DNA of 64,000 nucleotides from Saturnia japonica (GCA_033032175.1 CM065334.1:1175705-1239704); one strand, 5' to 3'. Positions 12,501 to 22,000 are shown, counted from the first letter of the stretch. Program-made: numbers and translations. Notes: generated by a model not told the origin, from the letters alone.

Positions 12501-13128
12501 CGTTATTAATCACAAGTATTTAATTTTGAAGAAAATTACCCTTTACATCATTTGATTTCAATGAATATTTTAGGAGATATCACAGTATTAAAATAACTCC
12601 GCAGCAAAACAATAATCAAGTACCGCGCGTATATTTTAGCGGAATGATGTGGGAGTCGGGCGGCACCTATAAATTGTATTGTTGGTGTCTACGACAATTG
12701 TTATTTGTCTCTGACTAGGTCCCACTCTCTTTTTGAACGCAGAAGTTGTGCGGGTCAGCTAGTAATAAATAAATACAATAGTAATAAGAGCTTATGTAAT
12801 TTACAGACGCCGACGAAGGTCCCGCTCGAGGTCGGAACGCGAGGAGCGACGGCGCGACCGACGCGACAGGGGCGAGAGGGGCGAAAGGGACAACAAGGAG
12901 CGCGAACGGGGCGACAAGGAGCGCGAAAGGAAGCGGCCGCGGCGCGAAAGACGCGAGGACCGCGCCGACCGCAAGGAGCACAAGGTCAAACCGGAGGATA
13001 TAAAGATCAAGCAGGAGCCGGTCGACGACTATCCAGAGTTCTCGCTGCCAACGGGGGAAGTTCTCGTCAAGCAGGAGCCACCGGAGGATGACTCCAAGTA
13101 CAACCCGGAGGATCATTTCCATTATTGA
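3332..13128 (+). CDS. snRNP-U1-70K: U1 small nuclear ribonucleoprotein 70 kDa (U1-70K), 5'-incomplete, six visible coding exons
   Basis: Core protein of the U1 snRNP. It binds stem-loop I of U1 snRNA and helps define 5' splice sites in the nucleus. Coding exons: 3332-3514, 4283-4345, 5009-5090, 11268-11369, 11790-12054 and 12807-13128 (stop TGA). All borders are AG/GT and the phases join without a break, giving 338 visible residues. In order: the pre-RRM segment ([20 protein letters not shown]), an RRM with RNP2 (LFVARI) and RNP1 (RGYAFIEY), the post-RRM glycine-rich stretch ([15 protein letters not shown]), RS/RE/RD-rich arms and an acidic tail ending DHFHY. The N-terminal segment of about 50 residues found in all U1-70K proteins is missing, so at least one coding exon lies before base 1. 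With it the protein would be near 390 aa, somewhat shorter than fly or human U1-70K because of a shorter RS tail. Family identity is certain; exon ends are read by eye. Confidence 0.96.
4030..4210 (+). repeat. SINE family S1, head-truncated copy
   Basis: Contains the S1 body (atgaaattctcaatatcagc, gcttgattaatggcaatagg, ctaacccttcgggg) without the tRNA-like head seen at 43673, 53640 and 59325. Confidence 0.55.
4283..4345 (+). CDS. snRNP-U1-70K: U1-70K exon: RRM helix 1 (63 nt)
   Basis: A 21-codon exon between tttcag and gtaaaa, reading [21 protein letters not shown]. This is the standard U1-70K continuation after RNP2. It is too short to stand out as an open frame, and was found by expecting this segment between the flanking exons. 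Confidence 0.95.
4838..4985 (+). repeat. Dispersed repeat family F fragment next to a U1-70K exon
   Basis: Contains ggcattggaccttcga, gaagatacactagggaact and tcaaaatcattgaag, shared with 16915, 49745, 56940, 57600 and 63648. Its right edge is about 25 nt from the acceptor of the exon at 5009. Confidence 0.55.
5009..5090 (+). CDS. snRNP-U1-70K: U1-70K exon: RNP1
   Basis: The acceptor (attccag) ends at 5008 and the donor gtgagt starts at 5091. It reads [20 protein letters not shown] followed by EHERDMH plus one base of the next codon. RGYAFIEY is a perfect RNP1 octamer. A dispersed repeat (family F) ends only about 25 nt before the acceptor. Confidence 0.95.
5322..5400 (+). repeat. Dispersed repeat family E fragment
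   Basis: Begins with cccgattgcgaaaaaggacg and reads tatgtttttcgagcg, tttatttctttggtactctg. The same unit occurs at 13171, 28945, 44648, 53365, 55387, 59640 and the right edge of the window. Confidence 0.55.
5465..5850. repeat. Dispersed repeat family I (MITE-like), copy 1
   Basis: Starts aaaagcttgtatttaacttg and is followed by ccaaccgattgag, gacgtcatt and caatatggg. It matches 9887-10165. Inverted fragments of the end (acaagcttttata) occur near 5728, so it may be a small DNA element with inverted ends. Confidence 0.5.
6120..7180. other. AT-rich intron sequence, nothing recognised
   Basis: Inside the long U1-70K intron. Poly-T and poly-A runs only, with no repeat match or conserved reading. 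Confidence 0.4.
7319..7736 (-). mobile_element. Internally deleted mariner-like transposon, about 418 bp
   Basis: The left end aggtccttaaatatgaaatt and the right end (complement aggtcctttcatatgaaatt) form inverted repeats in a TA-rich context (ta at 7317-7318). Between them the - strand holds only the C-terminal part of a mariner transposase. The family B sequence resumes directly after it, so insertion happened into that element. Confidence 0.75.
7400..7640 (-). pseudogene. Mariner transposase C-terminal fragment
   Basis: The - strand reads [19 protein letters not shown] and [16 protein letters not shown]. SPDLAPxDYHFF is the block with the third catalytic aspartate of D,D34D mariner transposases. 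The first two catalytic blocks and the DNA-binding half are deleted. A run of seven or more G on the + strand near 7463-7470 breaks the frame before the final GINEL-type segment. Confidence 0.8.
7960..8685. other. Intron sequence without a recognised feature
   Basis: AT-rich, with a GC-richer patch 8330-8660 whose open frames show no known motif. No repeat partner was found in the window. Confidence 0.35.
8686..8925 (-). repeat. tRNA-derived SINE, family S2
   Basis: Good copy on the - strand: head at the right with gggattcgaactcacgtcga (B-box complement), body at the left with gtagcacgcgaagcctagtg and cctaccaccactatggtttc. Confidence 0.65.
8930..9886. other. Intron sequence without a recognised feature
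   Basis: AT-rich. It has one short perfect stem (cccgac/gtcggg around 9030-9051) that looks incidental. No gene or known repeat was identified. Confidence 0.35.
9887..10165. repeat. Dispersed repeat family I, copy 2
   Basis: Shares acaagcttttatttaacttg, caaccgattgag, tacaatatggcgg and a terminal aaaacaagctcttat with the copy at 5465-5850. Both lie in the same 6.2-kb U1-70K intron. Confidence 0.5.
10170..11260. other. Intron sequence up to the U1-70K acceptor, nothing recognised
   Basis: AT-rich. Open frames on the - strand (for example 10556-10768) have no motif. The last 30 nt form the acceptor of the exon at 11268. Confidence 0.4.
11268..11369 (+). CDS. snRNP-U1-70K: U1-70K exon: RRM C-terminal part
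   Basis: The acceptor cgacag ends at 11267 and the donor gtgagt starts at 11370. It reads (S)[19 protein letters not shown] and then [14 protein letters not shown](G). It closes the RRM and begins the conserved arginine/glycine region. It follows a 6.2-kb intron, the longest in the gene. Confidence 0.95.
11712..11758. repeat. Pair of 17-bp palindromes (GGTCTACTnAGTAGACC type)
   Basis: A perfect palindrome (around a central G) at 11712-11728, a half unit AATAGACC at 11732-11739, and a near-perfect one at 11742-11758. They lie 31-78 nt before the U1-70K exon at 11790, and match motifs at 18500-18785 and 19936-19971 beside cdc25. Confidence 0.8.
11790..12054 (+). CDS. snRNP-U1-70K: U1-70K exon: glycine-rich linker and first RS block
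   Basis: The acceptor tccgcag ends at 11789 and the donor gtaagt starts at 12055. It reads [20 protein letters not shown], an Arg/Glu-rich stretch, then [19 protein letters not shown]. It is GC-rich against AT-rich introns. The opposite strand is also open here, which is a composition effect and not a gene. Confidence 0.93.
12072..12240 (+). repeat. Dispersed repeat family J, copy in a U1-70K intron
   Basis: Shares ggttgt(t/c)gg(t/c)(t/a)ccaacgtt, gttaaaacatcgac, gcggttgg(t/c)(a/t)gg and a ctacacagtgactttctttt-like end with 22122-22325 in a cdc25 intron. Class unknown. Confidence 0.55.
12240..12695. other. Intron sequence, nothing recognised
   Basis: AT-rich stretch between repeat J and a Helitron-like end. 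No conserved reading. Confidence 0.35.
12700..12762 (+). mobile_element. Helitron-like 3' end fragment
   Basis: Reads gcagaagttgtgcgggtcag then CTAG followed by T. This is the same 3' terminus as the reverse element at 47515-48033. The fragment ends 45 nt before the last U1-70K exon, so its 3' edge sits in the branch-point zone of that intron. Confidence 0.5.
12807..13128 (+). CDS. snRNP-U1-70K: U1-70K last coding exon: RE/RD tail with KxE motifs
   Basis: The acceptor (atttacag) ends at 12806 and the stop TGA is at 13126-13128. It completes the RS domain ([19 protein letters not shown]...), runs through RE/RD/RK dipeptides, and ends with an acidic tail carrying VKPE, IKQE and VKQE. These three match the psi-K-x-E SUMO consensus. 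The protein ends DHFHY. In this frame the arginine repeats and acidic tail fit a U1-70K C-terminus; the antisense open frame does not resemble any protein. Confidence 0.93.
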
Positions 13129-13170
13129 TTCGAAATATAATCATTATAATTATTTAATCTTAAATTGTCT

Positions 13171-13229
13171 TTCGTTTTTACCCAACTGCGAAAAAGGTAG
13201 TGTTACGTTTTTTACCCGACTGCGAAAAA
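13171..13229 (+). repeat. Dispersed repeat family E, two partial starts
   Basis: Two adjacent copies of the E start (acccaactgcgaaaaaggta and acccgactgcgaaaaaaa), directly before a tandem array. Confidence 0.5.
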
Positions 13230-13230
13230 A

Positions 13231-13695
13231 AATCGTAATTCAAATTATCAATTAAAATAACAAAATATCTCTTTTTTTTTTTGACCACATAACATTACAT
13301 AGAAATAGAAAAAAAACAGTATTTTAGGAAATAACTTACGTAAAATAAAAAATAAAATCGTAATTCAAATTATCAATTAAAATAACAAAATATCTCTTTT
13401 TTTTTTTGACCACATAAAATTACATAGAAATAGAAAAAAAACAGTATTTTAGGAAATAACTTACGTAAAATAAAAAATAAAATCGTAATTCAAATTATCA
13501 ATTAAAATAACAAAATATCTCTTTTTTTTTTTGACCACATAAACTTGCATAGAAATAGAAAAAATTCAGTATTTTAGGAAATAACTTACGTAAAATAAAA
13601 AAAAAAACGTAATTTAAATTATCAATTAAAATAACAAAATATGTCTCTTTATTTTTGTTTGACAACATAAAATTACATAGAAATAGAAATAATTA
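13231..13695. repeat. Tandem repeat, unit about 125 bp, 3.7 copies
   Basis: The unit start aatcgtaattcaaattatca recurs at 13231, 13356 and 13481, with a variant at about 13606. Each unit contains ttaaaataacaaaatat, a long T run, gaccacataa and ggaaataacttacgtaaaat. The first three units are nearly identical and the fourth is more diverged. The array starts about 100 bp after the U1-70K stop. Confidence 0.9.
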
Positions 13696-13919
13696 CAAAA
13701 AAAGGTATTATACACTACTCGCTTGTGTATACGACTGTCGCGCCTGCGCACGTCTCATTTAACGGTTTTATTCCACGGACTTTTTTCCACGGATTTTTTC
13801 TTACGGTTTTACTATCACATTTTGTTTAGTTCGGCCGCGCAGCAAAATCCCTATCCCCTCCAAGCCTGCCGTAAGGAACTTCGTTCCAATAATATCTTTA
13901 GGGTTCTATGATGTAAAAA

Positions 13920-15500
13920 TAACAGCTGTTGTCTTTATAAGTTCTTTTAATAACAGAAATGAACAATATTAGAATATACTGTAGAAACTAAGATACATAA
14001 CCAAACTTTTTTCTTACAAAATGAAATTTCTAAAGAAAATGTATTTATTGTGAAAGAATAGAACAATTTAATACAAAGTATGGGCTCCTCTGCTATTCAG
14101 AACTTGTCGGCAACGATTATTCATTGAATTAATGATAATGAGACTGTTTATGTCATCTTGCGGTATTCGCTCCCAATGGAATTGTAGCAAATCCTTCAGC
14201 TGTTGGGTTGTTGTCGCTCCGTCCAAGTTCTTCAAAACACGTCTCTGGAGCATGTCCCATGCGTGCTCGATGGGGTTGAGATCTGGCGATTGTGCAGGCC
14301 AGGGCAATACCCGGATGTTCTCCGTTGCAAAGTATTCACTGGTTCGCCGAGCTGTATGTGAACGCGCATTGTCATGCATTAACCTAAAATCGGAGCCAAA
14401 GGTTTGTGCAAATGGGTAGACATAAGATCTGAGAATATCCTCAATGTAATTTTCAGCATTCATGTTTCCATTTACAAAAACGAGCTCAGTTCGCCTGTTC
14501 TTCATAATACCCGCCCATAACATAATTGTTGAGCCACTGTATGGATGAACTTCCTGAACGCACCTGAGCCTTTCAGTATTTCCGGGCCGACGATACACTC
14601 GCACCCTTCTTGTATCAGGCTTAAACCCGAATCGCGACTCATCGGAAAACATAATTTTATCCCATTGTTCCTGGGTCCATGTTATGCGTTCTCTACACCA
14701 TTCATATCGACGAGCGCGATTCCCGTGACGTATCCGTGGGCACCTGATTGGGCGTCGAGCTCGTAGGCCGTACTCATGCTGTCGATTTCGCACAGTTTGA
14801 GGACTTACATCAACACCACTTGAAATTTGTAGCCTCAAACTTATCTCTCGAGCGGTTAACATCGGCTGGCGTCTTGCAGTCAGTTGTATGTACCGGTCTT
14901 GCCAAGTGGTTGTACTCCTTTTACGGCCTGGATGCTGTTCAGCGGGTTCTCCTGTATTATTGTAGCGCTGCCAGACGACAAATAACACTTCTATGAATGC
15001 CAAAATGTCGAGATACCTGTGATTGATTACTTCCCGCTTGTAACATCCCTACAGCCCTTTGCATTTCATCTGCCATCAAATCACGTCGCTTCATGACGTA
15101 AAGAATATCTAACAATTCAATTTTGTCGCTAACTTTATTTAAATGGTTGGTAAAATTATAAAATCAAGACTAAACGTAGCAATTAAAACGCACTTAAATT
15201 CAAACAAATTCGCAGTCATTTCAATTTTATGAAAAAACAAAACAATCAATTTTTTTTTTACAACCAGCCAGTATTGTCATCAACAACAAAAAAGTTTACT
15301 TACCTACGCACTTTGTTTGAGTAAATATTTAGAAATTAATTAATATAAATGGAAAAATTTGTAATATCACGCATGTTGCTTAGACTTTTTAATGTGTGTA
15401 TTATTTTTTCTGATTTTAGCCCATTCGATTCCCGGCTGAGACAAACAAACCATTTAATTTTAATGTAGTTTTATTCATTGAAAAAAAAAAGTAATTTCCT
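13920..15500 (-). mobile_element. Tc1-like DNA transposon (boundaries approximate)
   Basis: The element carrying the transposase at 14068-15094. Inverted ends were searched for by eye; ttttttcttacaaaatgaaa near 14010 and the complement of ttcaattttatgaaaaaac near 15220 are only weakly similar, so the ends are unresolved. It lies in the intergenic space between U1-70K and cdc25. Confidence 0.5.
14068..15094 (-). pseudogene. Tc1-like (DD34E) transposase, frameshifted near its N-terminus
   Basis: The long frame (15003 to the stop at 14068) carries the three catalytic blocks of Tc1 transposases: FSDESRF, HDNARSH and PDLNPIEHAWD, with 34 residues between the second Asp and the Glu. It also carries the bipartite HTH region (REISLRLQI...VSPQTVRNRL-like) and the usual C-terminus. 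Translation from the ATG at 15092-15094 gives MKRRDLMADEMQRAVGMLQA and continues to HFGIHRSVICRL. It then falls out of frame near 14969, where the other frame takes over with WQRYNNTGEP. One frameshift therefore separates the N-terminal helix-turn-helix from the rest. About 340 codons, normal for the family. The catalytic part is intact, suggesting a young element. Confidence 0.9.
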
Positions 15501-16914
15501 TTCAATAAAGTTTGCCATTTTCAAAATCTGATTAGTACAAACAATTTACAATAGATGGCGTGCAAGTCGTTTTATTCTTCAGACACCGGGGGAACAAATA
15601 TGCTGTCAAAAGCTAGTTCATGAATAAAAAGACCAGTATAAATACTCGATAATTTATTAAAATTGACCAATATGAATAGAGACGCATAATTAATTTATTT
15701 ATTCCAAAATTACAATTCCCAATAAGCTACAGTTGTTGGCCTTTTATATTGGACATAAGCGTAAGTTGACATCAGCTTTCATTAAAAAAAATCGCAAACA
15801 CAGAAATAGTGACTTACAAAATCTATCTATCAATTAAATTATTATAAAATAAACGCTAAATAAATCTAATGAAAATCTAAACTCTGTTTTAAAATTAATA
15901 CTATTTACACACACACACACACACACAAAATTATTTATTTTAGTAAGCGTATCGTGAACGAGAGATTGTGTATCGTCGAACAGGCCGCGGATCCACGCGA
16001 CCGTTAGTGGTCGTCGCGGGTGCCGCGACGCGAACGTGAGACAATTGCATTAACCTTAGCAGTTATATACCTCCTAACTGTTTGCTAAACATATATATGT
16101 GCCTTTTATGACCTTAAACTCGGCAAATAATGTCCGCGACCTGTATTGGAACTTCAGCGTTGGGAGGTCGAAACGACCTCATGCATGTCATTACTCAATA
16201 TACTATATATTCGACGGAAATATACTTACGAACATTGTTAAAGGAAATGAAAAACCTAGCAACTCACTGGATGTATGCGTGAGGTCCTTTCGACATCCTA
16301 TCGAACCAATACGTTGAATAGGTACACATTTCGTTTATACTGACTACAATTTTATATAAGTATATTAATATTTATCTATAGATAACTGTCACCATTGTAA
16401 AAGAAACTTCTGTCGACGGTGTTGCCACTATTATGTGGAAATAATTTACCGAGTTTTAGGTACTTAATTAGGTAAGTTTTTTTTGTATATAAATGGCACT
16501 TCATAATTCATCTATAAGTCATAAATAATAATGCATAATTTTTTAATCACGATTAGGGATGGGCAAATTTTGAGAAATATCATCATAATATTACACGCTT
16601 TCGGCAAAGTAAACGAATTCCGCCCGACAGTGAACTAAATATAATCCAAAAACAACGATCGAACGGGGTCGACGTTCGCAATGCCTCTTCACTGTAAAAG
16701 ATATTAAATTCGCTAACAAAACGCATAGGAATGGTCAGTGCTGGCTTTAGGGGGTTCCAATAGGCGCCTTGCCCCACGATTAATCGATTAAAAAACGAAA
16801 AACCACTCTAAAATAAGCGCACAATTAAAAACACCTACACTTATATGTCACCGGATAATTAAACGAATAAAATACAAATGTTCAGGTTTCGTGCAGAATT
16901 GTTCGGTTTAGGAA
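15500..16914. other. Intergenic AT-rich DNA with an (AC)n run
   Basis: An (AC) microsatellite lies at 15907-15928. A GC-rich patch at 15950-16040 and a short inverted gaggtcgaaacgacctc near 16165-16182 have no further support. No gene. Confidence 0.4.
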
Positions 16915-17130
16915 TCAATTTGAATGTATTTATTTAATGGATGATCGGTTATAACTTCTTTGTTTATGAATCGATTTGGATGATTCTTTTTTTGTTGGAT
17001 AGGTGATGATACCTTACGGGTGGATGTGCCGTTTTAATTTCATTTGCATTGGACTTCGACTTCGAAGATACACCAGGGAACTCATCAAAATCATTGAAGT
17101 TTGTGTTCTATTTTGTTAAAAATTGTCTTT
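16915..17130 (+). repeat. Dispersed repeat family F
   Basis: Reads gaatgtatttatttaatgga, taacttctttgtttatgaa, gcattggacttcgacttcga and gaagatacaccagggaact. It is a longer copy than 4838-4985. Confidence 0.6.
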
Positions 17131-17139
17131 TAATTGTTA

Positions 17140-18480
17140 GAAATTTTTTTATATTGTAATTTGTAATACTATATGATATAAATAATAACTATTTCAAAAT
17201 ATATAAGATTTTAATGAAATTGCGTTAGACCCAGTCTCACAGCTTTGTTACAAATATTGCAGCATTATGAAATAATCTTTATCAAACAAAATTTAAATTA
17301 GATTTTTAAATAATATTGCATGACAGTATAAACGATTAAACATTGGTTACTAAAACCCATATAAAATATATTTAAAAAAAATATTTTGGTAGATTGTAAA
17401 CCGACACCAAAATTTGCAAACTAACAACGCTCACATTATCAAAGTAAGTTAGATTGGGTTGAGACTGTGCACATTAGTTCTTGAAAATTCACATTTAGTA
17501 CTAGTAAGCTGATTTTATTTATTATTAGTTCATAATCTAACGAAAGTTTACGATCTCTCACTAGATTGTTTATGAACTAACGATTCATAGAATTATCCGC
17601 TGACGTCATTATGTAGTTTAAACGCATTGCAAAGGCGAATTTTTCGCATTTGAGTTACAAAAATAGGGCACGATAATTATGCATCGGCGTATACTGGGTT
17701 ATAGATTGGGCCGGATTAACCATGTATAGTAAGCGCACGAGTTGAATGCAGAGCTAAGGAATTTGTTAATGGTTAGACTTTATTTGAAATGTTGCTGTCG
17801 ATAAATGTCAACGTTTTTTTTTTTTTTATTAAATAAATATTTACTATCACACATTTTTATTAATTATTCCACACAGAGAATCGAATCGAATCGAATCGAA
17901 AGAAGAATAAATGAAATTTAACCATCATTAGATACATTTTTCTCCATTTGCTGTGCTTGACGATCAATAACAAACATGCAATAGGCAATAACAAACGAGA
18001 CCCATGAATTACTAGTCCAATGGTGCCAAAACCCAATTACCTAGGGTGGGCACGTTCGTAGCGCTGGGTTACCTAAAGCCAGCCCTGTAAATTGAATGAT
18101 AAAATACTTCGAGATTAATGTGTCATTGGAATAGATCATTCAAACATCTCGATATCTCCCGAAATGATATATCACAGAAAACTCATGTCGATCGTGTTTC
18201 GCGAAATAATATTGTGACTAAAAGCGAAAGAATCCGCGTTCTTAATCTAGTCATACGAATAAAAAGAATATTGCAATAACTCCTTAATCTAAAATGGCAT
18301 TTTATAAACTAAATGGTGGGATACTTCTTTATTAAATTATTTTTTTTATAACTATGTATTTTGTACTAATAATTTATATAATTAACAATAATATGGCATA
18401 ATATATCTTTTTTTTTTCTTATTTACAATTATACGCCGAAACGTTTCGTCATTTTATAAATTTAGAACGAAGAAAAAAAT
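17140..18480. other. Intergenic AT-rich DNA downstream of cdc25
   Basis: Contains an imperfect hairpin (ttagttcataatcta against tagattgtttatgaactaa, 17527-17582) and a short (TCGAA) array at 17880-17899. No gene or complete element was recognised. Confidence 0.4.
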
Positions 18481-18819
18481 CGTAGCACAAATTAAACCTG
18501 GTCTACTGAGTAGACTGCGGTCTTTTGAGTAGACCAATGTACAAATGAGGGTATTTAATATTATCTGCACACTGGTCCTCATTATCCCACGGTCTATTGA
18601 GTAAATCAAGATTTCATGAGTTCGAACACAAATCATAAAATTTTATATCACACTTAACATGTCGTGACAAAACGAATAGTTCCATTATAATCTTTTAGTC
18701 TATTTACAATTAATATTCACTGGCACTGAAGAAATATTACTAAAAATACACCTCGATAGCTATAATGTGGTCTTCTGAGTAGACCAAACTGATCCCAATG
18801 TACCGTAACATCTTCACAT
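18480..18819 (-). other. Probable 3' UTR of cdc25 with palindromes
   Basis: Sequence after the Cdc25 stop codon on the - strand. It is AT-rich and contains four 17-bp palindromes of the GGTCT...AGACC type. The polyadenylation site was not fixed; several AT-rich hexamers on the - strand could serve. Confidence 0.4.
18500..18785. repeat. Cluster of four 17-bp palindromes after the cdc25 stop
   Basis: Units at 18500-18516, 18519-18535, 18591-18607 (diverged) and 18769-18785. They have the consensus GGTCTactgagTAGACC as at 11712 and 19936. The nearest is 35 nt from the Cdc25 stop codon. Confidence 0.75.
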
Positions 18820-19066
18820 TTACAGAAGAAGGCGGTTCCTCCTCTGATTACTGGAAGACGTTGAACGGGAAACGGACCTATGTTTCCTTAGCATATCTCG
18901 GTGTTCAGGGTCTAACATAGCCGTATAACCGATCGGCAAGCATAACTCCGGGTATTTCTGGTAAAAAGACCTGTAACCCTCATGAAGAAGATACACCTCA
19001 GGGTAATTGAGTGACGGGTAGTTTTCTTTGTTCTTCTCTCTGTCTGACGAACGAAGGAATCTGGAC
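18820..19066 (-). CDS. stg: Cdc25 last coding exon
   Basis: The acceptor (gttaaag) precedes 19066 and the stop TAA is at 18820-18822. It reads (L)SRFLRSSDREKNKENYPSLN and then YPEVYLLHEGYRSFYQKYPE LCLPIGYTAM..., matching the conserved C-terminal part of Cdc25 (YPxLxYPExYxLxxGY). It ends in a Ser/Arg/Asn-rich tail RRNRLLL. It was not visible as a long open frame and was found by translating downstream of the active-site exon. Confidence 0.93.
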
Positions 19067-22000
19067 CTTTAACAGACAAAATACTGCTTATAATGCAAGC
19101 CCGATATACTTTAAATTAATACCGAAGAAAGTGTGGTGGAAGGATATTTATTAATGACTAGCTGTGCACGCGGCTTTGCTCACGTGGACTACAGAATGCC
19201 CGCGCGAATCTTGCTCCCCGCTCCTGGCTATTTTAAAGACAAAAATGCTTATTATGGGTGTTCCTCAGAAGATAGATGTATACTTTCCCGGACTTTTTTG
19301 TAGGTCTTTTTAATACCTATGATTATGTAGTACATTAATTTAATATATCTGTTATGGTTTATTCAGTGTAAGCCATTTGAACGCCCGAATTGATTCACCA
19401 TGAACAGTTTTTCAAAATGTGCGAAACCCTAATTCTTTTTCTAAAATAAAAGTCGCCTAAGTTACTCCCTATAAAATCAGCTATCTACCAGTGGAAATCC
19501 CGTCAAAATCGGTCCAAACGTTTCAGAGATTACCTGGAACAAACAGACAGACAGACAGACAAAAATTGTAAAAATAGGCTTTTTGCTATAGGTATCGTAC
19601 ATACTTTCATATGCATTCAGTAAAAAGCTGTTATTTTGACATTACAAACAGACACTAGAATTTGTATTAATTGTATATAGATGAAAGAAATATTGAAATT
19701 TTTTAAACTTCCCCTTACACTATCAAGATTACAGTACCCCTTTCATAGCTTGAAATACCCATGAGCTTTTAAATTCTTCAATCCAAGCATAAGCAATTTT
19801 TAGTATATCAGATATACGCGGCAGGCAACACATAAAATGGTACTAACGAGGTAAAGGGTATTTTCTACCGAGTGACGTGAGAGAGAAAACTAGTGGTAAT
19901 TGCAACGAAATTTACAAATCAACAAATTAAAAAAAGGTCTTTCGAGTAGACCGCGGTCTACTCAAAAGACCATAATCTACATAATCATAAAGACGTCCAC
20001 ACTTACAGCTTTGGCCCGCGTTCGAGTGAGAACTCGCAGTGGAAGACCAGGATATCTCTTTTGGATTCGTGTTCCCGAGCCTTCAGCGGTTTGTTCACGA
20101 GGGCCAGGATCTGCGCCGGCGTGTAAATGTTCACGGCGTTTAATATATGACCGCCTTCGTATTCATATGGGTATCGGCAGTCTATAACCTTGAAATAATT
20201 AAAAAATCATCTATCAAGGTTCTATATCACGTGAAAATGTTTAGTGTAACATTATCGGATGATGGTGAAGGAAAACTTATTGAGGAAACTTTTTGTAACA
20301 GCAATGCATGTAAAAAAATGAACAATTGTTGATTTTTACGGCGTTTGAAATCGCCAATACGTCGTGGGCTGAAGTAGTGATTATGGAATGCCCTGAGAGG
20401 AGGCCTCATTGCCCAACAGAGGAACATTTACAGGCTGATATTATCATTATATTTAAGAAACCTACCTGGTAATCATTGATAGATTTCTTATATACTCCTT
20501 TCAGCAGACCAGCCAGTGTGTCACAGGAGATGCTCTTCAAATCGGAATGGTCACCGCTGGTCAACGGCAAAGCGAACGGCAGAGAGAAGTCACCGATTAA
20601 ATCTGGTTCCGTTGCCGCTGGAAGATGGGAACCGTCATTATAAATTTCCTTCATTTCCATTAAGCAAAGTGTGAAAGAACCAGGATGAGACAATTCAAAA
20701 TCAAAAAGTCCTTTATTCAATTTAGTCCCTAAATAAGCACTTATGAACGTCAAAACACTACTACCGGTTTAGACACCCTCCCCCTGGTCATAGAGAAAAA
20801 CCAGCGTATAATATTTACAGTTAATATTCACATTAATAATTTAGTGAATGCACTGAGAGGGATCACTTCCAAACATCACTATCATCCACATAGCACAGCC
20901 TATGGACACTTGTAATACCAAAGCTATCACTAACAACACAACACAAGGTTATTTGGCTGTGGTCTCTTATAGGGTGAAGGTATTCTACCAGTCGGACTGC
21001 TCTAAGTAGAGAGAAATCTTCAAAGAAATTTCTATGTACCCTACCTCTCTTGAAAACTGACCTGGACTTGCCTAATAGCAACCAATTACGTTCACAGTAG
21101 TCGGGCCTAAAAGCCTAGTGCGACAACACCCATTGACTGACTGACCACAGATTTTTCTGACATGATCATGTTAATACTTACATCTAGCTAATGCTGACAT
21201 AATTGAAGCGTTATTCTCAGAAAACGCCCTCTGGAGTTTCGGTCTTTGGAAGATCTCAACAGGACTCTGATCTGGTTTCCGCCTCTTATTCGCCACCTCC
21301 AGAGAGCTTTCTTCTTGTCTCTTCTGTGATTTCTTCTCATCCGGACTCTCTTCTATAGAGAACAATGAAACCCTTGCTTTACTCTCTGGGTTGAAGCTTA
21401 AACTCCTGCTTAATGGTCTTCTCACGTCAGAGATGATTCTATTTTTGATTTGCCCAGATAGTAGATCGTCAAAGTTTGCCATTTTCGGTGAGTTTGTCTC
21501 TTCTATATCGAGAAATGGCTCCTCCAATTCTGATATGAATCCGCTTTCCATAGATGTGGTGGATTCTGATGTGTACAGCCTTGACTTTGATGAGGAAGGC
21601 GATGACGTCATGGAACCGATGCTGGAGTCACTCCGTTCGTGCCTCAGTGGATGCTTCGTCGGTGTTTCACTGAACTTCAAAGACTTCTTCACTGATACAC
21701 TCTTCTTTACAGCCGGCGATGGAAATTCGAAATCTTCCTCTTCAAAGTTGAGCATCCTCGTGGCGGTCACATTCGGTCTGTTAAAGGATGTTGATGGTTC
21801 ATTCTCTGCCAAGGAAGAACCGAAGACGAAATTTCTTGAGTTGATCTTTCTCGAGGTAGATGGTCGTCCCCTGGATATAATATTTGGACTGTCCGTTGAT
21901 ATGATTTCGTATTTAGTGCAGGTATCAAAGTTTTCGGCATCAAACTCTTCCTCCAGATCATGTAATGTATCAATCTCTTCCAAGTTCTCCATATTGTCAT

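Noticed and set aside
12715..13122. Long - strand and alternative + strand frames over the last U1-70K exon
   Set aside because: Repeat-rich arginine codons leave several frames open; only the spliced sense frame has a protein match.
13231..13695. CRISPR-like array
   Set aside because: Head-to-tail tandem repeat without spacers, in a eukaryotic genome.
15907..15928. (AC)n run, and (GA)n at 47551-47569
   Set aside because: Ordinary microsatellites; no further signal.
17527..17582. Hairpin that might be a microRNA precursor
   Set aside because: Arms pair over only about 15 bp with a bulge; too weak to call.
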